Assembly (NCBI GenBank): GCA_003222205.1
Contig: QHVC01000109.1
Location: forward strand, 1-35,778
DNA length: 35,778 nt
Direction of reading: 5' to 3'
DNA from: Gemmatimonadota bacterium
GTDB taxonomy: Bacteria; Gemmatimonadota; Gemmatimonadetes; Gemmatimonadales; GWC2-71-9
Part shown: positions 13,772-20,031 of the stretch, piece after piece
Layout of the letters: each line of letters opens with the position of its first letter
How positions within the stretch are numbered: the stretch's first letter is position 1
Position numbers and translations under genes: made by a program
The notes under the pieces: model-generated
What the model saw: only the letters and a program-made list of their open reading frames with translations
Told to the model about the DNA's origin: nothing
The model's database searches: none

Positions 13772-15004
13772 ATGCTGATCCCACTCGTTGTTGCTCTCTC
13801 CCTGGCCGCGCCCTCGACAATTCGCGCGGATGACCCTCCGGTCCAGGTGTGGATCGATCCCGACCACGCGCTCGTGCGCGGCGACCGCGTGCGGGTGCAC
13901 GTGCGCACCGCCGAGGATGCATACGTGGTGGTGCTGCGCGTGGACGCCGAGGGGCGGGTGCGGGCGCTGTTCCCGCTGGATCCCGGGGACGATGACTTCA
14001 TGCGCGGCGGCCAGCGGCGGGAGGTGGTGGGCCGCAGCGACCGCCAGGCGTTCTTCATCGATGAGCGCGAGGGTGGCGGGACGGTGCTGGCGGCGGCCGC
14101 GAAGTCGCCGTTCAAGTTCGACGAGTTCGTGCGCGGGGATCATTGGGACTACCGCGTGCTCGCCTCCGACCAGGCGCGCGACGATCCTGAAGCGGCGCTG
14201 CTCGACATCGTGCGCCGCATGGCCGGTGACCAGCACTTCGACTACGATGTCGCGACGTACACCGTGATGGACGTGGCAATGCGCCCCTACGGCTACCGGC
14301 CCTACGGGTTCGGGTACGGCGGGTACGGATATGGCGGTTATGGGTTCAGTCTCGGGTTCGGGCCTTCCTTCTACTATTGCGACCCGTTCTTCGATTCTTT
14401 CTGCGACCCGTTCTTCTACCGCTCGGGGTACGACCCGTTCTATTACGGCGGGCTCGGCTACGGGTATTGTTGGTGGTGCGTGCCGCGCGTGTTCGTCTAC
14501 TCGCCCAGATTCTACGGGTCGTCTTCTCACCCGGGCTTCCTGGCGCGGTTCCGGCAGACGCGGCCTAGCTCCCCGCCGTTCGTGCTGCCGAGCAACCCGG
14601 TGACGCGACGGGATCCCTCACCCCCGGCAGTGGTGACGCGCCCGCCGGTCGTCGAGGCACCGCGGGACGTGAGGCCCGCGGACCGGCCGCCGGAGCGGCG
14701 CGCGCCCCGGGGCGCGGACGCGAGACCCGCCGACCGGCCGCCGGAGCGCCGGGCGCCCCCGGATCGAGCCGCGCCGCGGAGTGAGGGGCGGTCGAACGGT
14801 GGCCAGGCGCGGCCGCGCAGCGACGGTCGGAGCCACATGGACTTCTTCCCGCAGCACTCGTTCGGTGCACCGTCGTCGTTCTCCAGGCCGAGCTTTGGGG
14901 GCGGGAGCAGGAGCGGGGGCTGGGGCGGCTCCATGCGCTCGATGACGCGGAGTGGAGGAGGGGGCAGTCGCAGTGGTGGCGGCGGAGGTGGCCGACATCG
15001 TTGA
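13772..15004 (+). CDS. Exported DUF4384 protein with Tyr/Gly-rich and Pro/Arg-rich tail
   Basis: This 410-residue protein has a signal peptide (MLIPLVVALSLAAPSTIRA) and then a DUF4384 domain at about residues 20-145 (VQVWIDPDHALVRGDRVRVHVR, then AYVVVLRVDAEGRVRALFPLDP). DUF4384 domains are common next to secreted proteases and kinases and are thought to be binding modules. From about 170 to 245 the sequence is built of YG/FG repeats (YRPYGFGYGGYGYGGYGF). This is followed by a Cys/Phe/Tyr-rich patch, a Pro/Arg-rich stretch with a duplicated PADRPPERRAP, and a Gly/Ser/Arg-rich end. These parts look disordered or surface-exposed. Start: ATG at 13772, with GGAG eight bases earlier. Confidence 0.78.
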   Translation: MLIPLVVALSLAAPSTIRADDPPVQVWIDPDHALVRGDRVRVHVRTAEDAYVVVLRVDAEGRVRALFPLDPGDDDFMRGGQRREVVGRSDRQAFFIDEREGGGTVLAAAAKSPFKFDEFVRGDHWDYRVLASDQARDDPEAALLDIVRRMAGDQHFDYDVATYTVMDVAMRPYGYRPYGFGYGGYGYGGYGFSLGFGPSFYYCDPFFDSFCDPFFYRSGYDPFYYGGLGYGYCWWCVPRVFVYSPRFYGSSSHPGFLARFRQTRPSSPPFVLPSNPVTRRDPSPPAVVTRPPVVEAPRDVRPADRPPERRAPRGADARPADRPPERRAPPDRAAPRSEGRSNGGQARPRSDGRSHMDFFPQHSFGAPSSFSRPSFGGGSRSGGWGGSMRSMTRSGGGGSRSGGGGGGRHR

Positions 15005-15006
15005 TT

Positions 15007-15097
15007 CCCAGGCTGAAGCCTGGGCTTGCTTTGCTTCAGCGTAGCGATGGCCGAGCCCACTCTTCAGAGTGGGAACCAGACGAAGACCTGAGTCTGG
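15007..15097. repeat. REP-like composite of three tight hairpins
   Basis: Three palindromes follow each other just after the DUF4384 stop. CCCAGGCT/AGCCTGGG (15007-15024) and CCCACTCT/AGAGTGGG (15056-15073) each have a two-base loop. CCAGAC/GTCTGG (15076-15097) has a ten-base loop. Between the first two is CTTGCTTTGCTTCAGCG. The paired CCCAGGCT and CCCACTCT modules look like a mobile REP-type intergenic element rather than a terminator, because no T-run follows. No second copy is present in this window. Confidence 0.75.
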
Positions 15098-15131
15098 CGT
15101 AACCCGGATTTCCACGCGACCGTTTGGGCTC

Positions 15132-16442
15132 ATGCCGGAGCTCAAACGGTCGCTCGGCTTTTGGGACGGGCTCGCCATGGTGGTCGGCATCATGGTGGGG
15201 ACGGGGATCTTCCGCACCCCGGGGCTCGTCGCCCAGCGGCTCGGCCGACCGGCCCTCACCTTCGTCGCCTGGGCTGCCGGCGGCGCCATCGCCTTCCTCG
15301 GCGCGCTGATCTTCGCTGAGCTCGCCACCCGTCACCCCAACGCCGGCGGCAAGTACGTGTATGCGCGCGAGGCGTTCGGGAAAAGAGCCGGGTTCGTGGT
15401 GGGGTGGATCGAGGGGCTCGTCTACGCGGTGGCGACCGCGGCGATCGGCGTCGTGGCGGGGGAATACGCGGGCAGGCTCGTCGGCGTGGGCGACACGCGC
15501 TGGCTCGCCGCCGCGATCGTACTCCTGTTCACCGCGATCAATCTCCTCGGCGTCGCCTCCGGCCGTTGGGTGCAGAACCTGTCGACCGCTGCGAAGGTGG
15601 CGGCGCTCGCCGGCGTGGTGATCGTCGCGCTGGCTAAGGGCGACGGCAGCGGCTGGCACAGCGCGCTCTCCACCGCGCCCGCCGGAAGCGCCGTGTGGGG
15701 AGCGCTCGCCGTCGCGTTTCAGTCCGTCATCTGGACCTACTACGGCTACCTCGACGCGGGGAAGATCGCGGAAGAGGTGGTCGACCCCGGCCGCACGCTG
15801 CCGAGAGTGTTTCTGGGCGGGATCGGCGTGGCGGCGGCCCTGTACCTGCTGCTCAACGCGGCGTTCTTCCAGACGCTGCCGATCGAGCGCATCGCGGCGT
15901 CGAACCTGGTCCCCGGCGACGTCGTCTCGGCCCTGTTCGGCGCGGGCGGTGGGACGCTGGTCGCGGGGCTGGCGCTGCTCGTGGTGCTGGCGTCGCTCAA
16001 CGGCAACGTATTCGTGACGCCGCGCGTGATCTTCGGGCTGGCGCGCGAAGGGCTGGGGCCCGCGGCGCTGGCGCGGGTCAACACCGGCGGCACGCCGTGG
16101 GCGGCGATGCTGCTCATCGGCGCCGTCAGCACGGCCCTCGCCGTGACGGGGACGTTCGAGCGGCTGCTCGGCCTCGCCATCGCGCTGGTCCTCGTCATCG
16201 ATGGCTGGACCGTGCTGGCGCTGCTGCGGCTGCGGGCGCGGACGCCGCTCGCCCCGTTCCGGGTGCCGCTGTATCCCCTGGTGCCGGCGGTGTTCCTGCT
16301 GGTGTACGCCGCGTTGTTCGTGGGGATGGCGGTCGCCGACTGGAGGCCGGCGGGAGTGGCGCTGGGGGTGGTGGCGGTGGCCTACGGACTGGGACGGACC
16401 GGGGCGGACGGAGGCGGACGGAGGCGGACGGAGGAGGCATGA
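15132..16442 (+). CDS. APC-superfamily amino acid permease
   Basis: This 436-residue protein has about 12 hydrophobic helices. It begins LGFWDGLAMVVGIMVGTGIFRTPGLVAQ, the APC helix-1 signature with the GxGIF substrate-site break, followed by FAELATRHPNAGGKYVYAREAFG. Helix 6 reads AFQSVIWTYYGYLDAGKIAEEVVDPGRTLPR. This pattern fits the APA/LAT branch of secondary amino acid transporters; the substrate cannot be read. Start: ATG at 15132, with no strong ribosome-binding site. The last dozen residues (GADGGGRRRTEEA) are encoded by a GGACGGAGGC decamer array, which also provides the stop codon region. The next gene starts on the last base of the stop. Confidence 0.88.
   Translation: MPELKRSLGFWDGLAMVVGIMVGTGIFRTPGLVAQRLGRPALTFVAWAAGGAIAFLGALIFAELATRHPNAGGKYVYAREAFGKRAGFVVGWIEGLVYAVATAAIGVVAGEYAGRLVGVGDTRWLAAAIVLLFTAINLLGVASGRWVQNLSTAAKVAALAGVVIVALAKGDGSGWHSALSTAPAGSAVWGALAVAFQSVIWTYYGYLDAGKIAEEVVDPGRTLPRVFLGGIGVAAALYLLLNAAFFQTLPIERIAASNLVPGDVVSALFGAGGGTLVAGLALLVVLASLNGNVFVTPRVIFGLAREGLGPAALARVNTGGTPWAAMLLIGAVSTALAVTGTFERLLGLAIALVLVIDGWTVLALLRLRARTPLAPFRVPLYPLVPAVFLLVYAALFVGMAVADWRPAGVALGVVAVAYGLGRTGADGGGRRRTEEA
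16390..16438. repeat. GGACGGAGGC decamer array spanning a stop codon and a ribosome-binding site
   Basis: Four to five ten-base units run to the end of the APC permease gene. They encode its C-terminal tail, and their last GGAGG lies four bases before the ATG at 16442 of the TPR lipoprotein, serving as its Shine-Dalgarno sequence. The same decamer appears in reverse orientation at 26886-26949. Confidence 0.8.
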
Positions 16443-17371
16443 TGCGGCGACAACTTGGAGTGGCTCTGCTGCTGGTGCTGGCCGGGTGCAATCCGGGCCG
16501 CACGACGGCGGCGTTCTTTTATGCGCAGGGACGCGCGCAGCTCGAGGCCGGCGAGTACGAGGCTGCGGTGCGGTCGTTCACCCGGGCGCTCTCGCTCAAC
16601 CCGGTGCTCGCCGTCGCCTTCAACGACCGCGGGCTGGCCCACTACCATCTGGGACAGTACCAGAACGCGCTCGCGGACCTGGATTCGGCGCTCCACATCA
16701 ATCATCAGCTCGAGGCGTCCTACAACAACCGCGGGTTGGTCCGCGACGCGCTGGGCGATTACCGGAACGCGGTCGCCGACTACGATCAGGCGTTACTGCT
16801 GCAAGCCGAAGATCCGCTGGCCCTCAACAACCGCGGGCTCGCCAAGTACCACCTGCACGACGACGAGAGCGCGCTCGCGGATTTCAACCGCGCCCTGCAG
16901 GTGCGTCCCGGCTTCGTCCTCGCCCGTAACAACCGCGGGCTCGTGCACCTGCGGCAGGGGCAGCCGGACGAGGCGCTCGCGGACTTTCTCGCCGCGATGC
17001 GCGGCGACCCGACGCTGCGCGAGGCGCACGTGAACCTCGTGCTCGTCTACGACCAGCGCGGGGAATACGACAGCGCCCTGGCGCACGGGCGCTGGGCCCA
17101 GCGCCTGGGGAGGCCTTCCGCCATCGGGTTCAACAACCTGGGGATGGCCTTCTTTCATCTGCGGCAATACGACTCCGCGCTCGCGTATTTCGACTCGTCC
17201 TTGGCCCGCGACCCCGACCTGGTGCTGGCCCTCAGCAACCGCGGCATCGTGAATCAGCAGATGGGCAGAACCGCGGCGGCGCGGCACGACCTGCAGGCGG
17301 TCGTGCAGATGGGGACGGACCCAGGGCTGTCCGCGGACGCGCGGCGGCGGCTGGCGAGGCTGCGGCCCTAG
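16442..17371 (+). CDS. TPR-repeat lipoprotein
   Basis: This 309-residue protein has a lipoprotein signal (MRRQLGVALLLVLAGC, lipid Cys16). About eight tetratricopeptide repeats follow, spaced 34 residues (examples: AFNDRGLAHYHLGQYQNALA, SYNNRGLVRDALGDYRNAVA, ALNNRGLAKYHLHDDESALA). The NRGLxxxxLG form is like the Sel1-free, NlpI-type TPR lipoproteins that scaffold periplasmic complexes. No catalytic domain is present. Start: ATG at 16442, preferred over the adjacent ATG at 16439 because of the GGAGG spacing. It overlaps the permease stop, so the two are likely co-translated. Confidence 0.87.
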   Translation: MRRQLGVALLLVLAGCNPGRTTAAFFYAQGRAQLEAGEYEAAVRSFTRALSLNPVLAVAFNDRGLAHYHLGQYQNALADLDSALHINHQLEASYNNRGLVRDALGDYRNAVADYDQALLLQAEDPLALNNRGLAKYHLHDDESALADFNRALQVRPGFVLARNNRGLVHLRQGQPDEALADFLAAMRGDPTLREAHVNLVLVYDQRGEYDSALAHGRWAQRLGRPSAIGFNNLGMAFFHLRQYDSALAYFDSSLARDPDLVLALSNRGIVNQQMGRTAAARHDLQAVVQMGTDPGLSADARRRLARLRP

Positions 17372-17374
17372 GGC

Positions 17375-17414
17375 CCCCGGGGCATGGCCCCGGGGTTAGC
17401 CTACCCAGGCGAGT
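17375..17414. repeat. Dispersed hairpin repeat, copy 1
   Basis: CCCCGGGGC and GCCCCGGGG (17375-17395) pair around ATG, followed by a conserved tail (GGTTAGCCTACCCAGGCGAG) to 17414. A second copy with the same layout and only a few differences lies at 26846-26885. It fills most of the 56-base gap between the convergent TPR lipoprotein and crcB-DUF190 remnant. The nearby CAGGC (17406-17410) and GCCTG (17421-17425) could form a second small stem. It may work as a bidirectional 3' end signal. Confidence 0.75.
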
Positions 17415-17427
17415 CTGGTTGCCTGCG

Positions 17428-17932
17428 TCAGGTTTCCTCGAGCCCCTCAATGCGGTGCCGCTCTTGCGGGCTGGGCCGCACGTTCGCGGGACGGTACATG
17501 ACGACCCGGGCCCGCTCCAGGGTGATCAGCCCGCCGCCGATCATCTGATCGAGGTCCGGCAGGATGGACTGAATCGCCTCCTCCGTCTCCACGACTTCGA
17601 TGATGAGCGGCAGGTCGAGCGACAGCCGCAGCACTTTTTCGGTGTGCACCTTGCTGCTGGCGCCGAACCCCGCCACGCCGCGCAGCACCGTTGCCCCGGC
17701 GAGGCCCGCCGCAGAAGCCGATCGTGAGCCCCGCGCGCACCTCGGGCGATATGACCGCCGAGCCGGTCGCGAAGCGGACGACGAAGCCGAGCACCAAAGA
17801 GCCCGCGAGGTTGATCGCCAGCGTGCCGATGGGGAACCCGGTACCGGCGCGCTCCTGGATCCAACCTTGGAGGGCGTAGCGACCCAGGGTACCGGCGATG
17901 CCACCGAGCAGGACGTAAGCGAGCATCGACAT
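17428..17932 (-). pseudogene. crcB: Truncated crcB fused out of frame to a truncated DUF190 gene
   Basis: The ATG at 17932 opens a CrcB/Fluc fluoride-channel frame of about 74 residues: two helices with the conserved AINLAGSLVLG, up to TIGFCGG. The Phe box (expected TTFSTF) and helices 3-4 are missing. At about 17703-17712 homology jumps, in a different frame, to the middle of a DUF190 protein (GLAGATVLRGVAGFGASSKVHT, then LPLIIEVVETEEAI), ending at the stop at 17428. DUF190 proteins often follow crcB. The break is therefore most simply a deletion between two neighbouring genes, with a GC-rich microhomology (GCGGCGGG) at the join. The crcB frame itself runs on as nonsense to 17447. Neither half should be functional, unless the join is an assembly error. 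Confidence 0.8.
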
Positions 17933-17968
17933 AAAAAGACTCCTCCCGGGGTGGTTCGGGTAGGAGTC
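17933..17968 (-). terminator. Riboswitch-controlled terminator that also sequesters the ribosome-binding site
   Basis: On the minus strand, GACTCCT (17968-17962) pairs with AGGAGTC (17944-17938), extended by CCC/GGG (17960-17958 with 17947-17945), with a loop of about ten bases. Five T follow (17937-17933) directly before the ATG at 17932. The 5' half of the stem (ACTCCTACC) is also the 3' end of the fluoride aptamer, and the 3' half contains the GGAGGAG ribosome-binding site. Ligand binding would thus free both transcription and translation. Confidence 0.8.
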
Positions 17969-18014
17969 ATCAGCCCTCGCGAGCGGGGCGGTTCGAGGCG
18001 AACTCCATCGCCTG
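17958..18014 (-). promoter_or_regulatory. Fluoride riboswitch (crcB motif)
   Basis: Read on the minus strand, the sequence follows the crcB-motif consensus: AGGCGATGGAGTTCGCC, then AACCGCC, a short hairpin, and CTGATGACTCCTACC. The conserved GGCGATGG, the AACCGCC joining segment and CTGATGACnCCTAC are all in place and in order, with the expected pseudoknot-capable spacing. It ends 25 bases before the crcB start. A -10-like TATCTT on the minus strand (18026-18021) would start transcription at about 18014, the aptamer's first base. The family senses fluoride and turns on exporters such as CrcB. Confidence 0.92.
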
Positions 18015-18046
18015 AAGGCTAAGATAACGCCCGGCCGCGCTCTCCG

Positions 18047-18074
18047 TTGCCGTCGGCCGCTCCAGCGGTATCTT
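18047..18074 (+). promoter_or_regulatory. Possible sigma-70 promoter of the protease cluster
   Basis: TTGCCG at 18047-18052 and TATCTT at 18069-18074 are separated by 16 bases and lie about 50 bases before the M48 peptidase start. The region is shared with the divergent promoter of the fluoride riboswitch. The -35 is imperfect, so this is tentative. Confidence 0.4.
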
Positions 18075-18125
18075 TGATTCTCCCTCCTGCGGAGATGGCC
18101 CACCCCTGAACCGCTGAGGTCACCG

Positions 18126-19976
18126 ATGCACACCAAGCTCGCTCCTCTCGTCGCGCTGTTCGTGGTCCTGGCCCTGCGGCCGGTCTTCGCGCAAGGCGGC
18201 CGATCCCAACTGACGGCCGCCGACGCCCGCGCCTGCGGCCAGGCGTTCCGTGATACCATGGTGGCGGCGTACGGCCGCATCGATGATCCTGATTGGAACC
18301 GATTCATCGGCCTGGTCGTCGAGCGGCTGCGGCGCGCGACGGCGTTTCCCGGCCTGGAGATCGACGCCACGATCATCGACGACACGACCGTCAACGCGTC
18401 GTCGCTTCCCGGCGGCTTCGTGCTGGTGAACGTGGGGCTGCTCCGGTACGCCGCCGACCTCGCCAAGGTCGATGCGCCGAACGACTCGGCAGTGCAGTCC
18501 CGGCGCACGGGCGCCTACGTGGCCGCGGTGCTCGGGCACGAGCTGGCGCACGTGACACTCGGCCACGTGATCGAGGGGATGGGACGGGACTGCCAACCGA
18601 TGTCGCGGTCTCCCCGGGGCGCGGCGGCGCGGGATACCGGCGCCGCGCCGCGTCCGGGATTCGATCGCGAGCTGCGGATCAGCCGCAGCGTGATCGAGGA
18701 AGCCCGGTACTCCCAGCAGCGGGAGCTGGACGCCGACCGCGTGGGGGCGTTGTACCTGCTGCGCGCGGGCTGGGAGATCCAAGCGGCGATGGACTTCTGG
18801 CGGGCGTCCGATTCGACGGGCCGCGACGGCGGATCGACCTATCACCTGCTCATGAGCTCCTACCTGAGCACCCATCCGCGGGCGGCGACGCGCGAAGCCT
18901 ACCTGGAGCGCTTCCGCGGCGGGCTCAAGCTGGACCAGAGCCGGTTCGACGACGCGCTCACGCTGATCTTCAGCAACACCGACCTGGATGCGGCGATCGC
19001 CCTGCTCGACACGGTGCTCACGGACTTCCCCGACTTGATCGAGGCGCGACACGCGCACGCCGAGGCCTACCACCAGAAGTGGCTGAACACGGTGCCGATT
19101 CAACGTCAGCAGGTCCAAGGGTCGCTCCTGACCTACATCGCCCGTTTTCTGCCCGGCATCCGCGGCGCCCCGGGCGACACGGCGCTGCTGCGGCAGGCCG
19201 AGCACGAGTACGAAGCGGTGCTGGCGATCGAGGTCCTGCCGTTCACGATGTCGAATCTGGCGGTCCTCGAGGCGTACGAAGGCCGGTTCCCGGCGGCCCT
19301 GGACCACGCCCAGCGTGCGGCGCAGGACAGTCAGGGCGGCAGCGGCGTGTTGAACAACCTCGGCGTCGTCCAGTTCCTCAGCGGGGATTACGCCGCGGCG
19401 CAGGCCACGTTCGGGCGGCTCGTGGCCGCCGGCGGCGAGGACGTCCTTGCCAAGTACGTCTTCAATTACGGGCGCGCCCTCGCGGCGACGCGGGATCCGC
19501 GCGCGGACGAGGTGCTGCAGCAGTACCTGGCGTTAGACCAGCGGTCCGATTGGAGTCGAGAGGCCTTCGTGCTGTTGGGTCGGTCCGGCATGACGCCAGC
19601 GCACAGCACTCCGTCGCCGACGGTCGTCGGGCTCAACCTTCGCGGCAACTACAACGCAATCGTGGCGGCGCTGGGGCGGCCGGTGGGTGTGCGGCAGACG
19701 CCAAATGGAGCCGTGTTTCACTACGAGACCCCGGCGGTCGTGGTGATCTACGACCGGCAGCGGGGCGTGACGGGGATCATGTTGGGGGAGCGGGAGGCGG
19801 GGGCGATCGAGGGGGTGCGGGTCGGCGATGCGGTGGGCGGCGCGCAGTCGCGCTGGGGCAAGCCTACCGAGACGACGGCGGAGGGGACGCTCTATTTCTA
19901 CCGCGGGGGTTGGTACATCGTGGTGCGGCCCGACGGTAATCTGATCGGATGGATCGGGATCGAGGCGGGGGGGTGA
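18126..19976 (+). CDS. Exported M48-family zinc metallopeptidase with TPR-like C-terminal half
   Basis: This 616-residue protein has a signal peptide (LVALFVVLALRPVFAQ). The M48 catalytic domain spans about residues 35-235: HELAH zinc motif at H138-E139-x-x-H142 and third ligand E200 in the ELDADRVGA motif. The region before it (VNASSLPGGFVLVNVGLL) is the usual M48 N-terminal strand pair. Helical TPR-like repeats fill about 270-480 (FDDALTLIFSNTDLDAAIALL, LNNLGVVQFLSGDYAAAQATF). The last 100 residues are a beta-rich domain (VVGLNLRGNYNAIVAALGRP). The layout recalls BepA/YfgC, the periplasmic protease-chaperone of outer-membrane assembly. Start: ATG at 18126, with GAGGT in front. It heads the cluster of exported proteases. 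Confidence 0.88.
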   Translation: MHTKLAPLVALFVVLALRPVFAQGGRSQLTAADARACGQAFRDTMVAAYGRIDDPDWNRFIGLVVERLRRATAFPGLEIDATIIDDTTVNASSLPGGFVLVNVGLLRYAADLAKVDAPNDSAVQSRRTGAYVAAVLGHELAHVTLGHVIEGMGRDCQPMSRSPRGAAARDTGAAPRPGFDRELRISRSVIEEARYSQQRELDADRVGALYLLRAGWEIQAAMDFWRASDSTGRDGGSTYHLLMSSYLSTHPRAATREAYLERFRGGLKLDQSRFDDALTLIFSNTDLDAAIALLDTVLTDFPDLIEARHAHAEAYHQKWLNTVPIQRQQVQGSLLTYIARFLPGIRGAPGDTALLRQAEHEYEAVLAIEVLPFTMSNLAVLEAYEGRFPAALDHAQRAAQDSQGGSGVLNNLGVVQFLSGDYAAAQATFGRLVAAGGEDVLAKYVFNYGRALAATRDPRADEVLQQYLALDQRSDWSREAFVLLGRSGMTPAHSTPSPTVVGLNLRGNYNAIVAALGRPVGVRQTPNGAVFHYETPAVVVIYDRQRGVTGIMLGEREAGAIEGVRVGDAVGGAQSRWGKPTETTAEGTLYFYRGGWYIVVRPDGNLIGWIGIEAGG

Positions 19977-20031
19977 GCCCGGATACCTTGTGCCCTGGCG
20001 CCGGCGCAGATTCACTTAACACCTGTCCCGC

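Noticed and set aside
17428-17932. Programmed frameshift joining CrcB and DUF190 into one product
   Set aside because: No slippery sequence is seen at the join, and both families are truncated there, with the CrcB Phe box and last two helices missing. A deletion explains this better.
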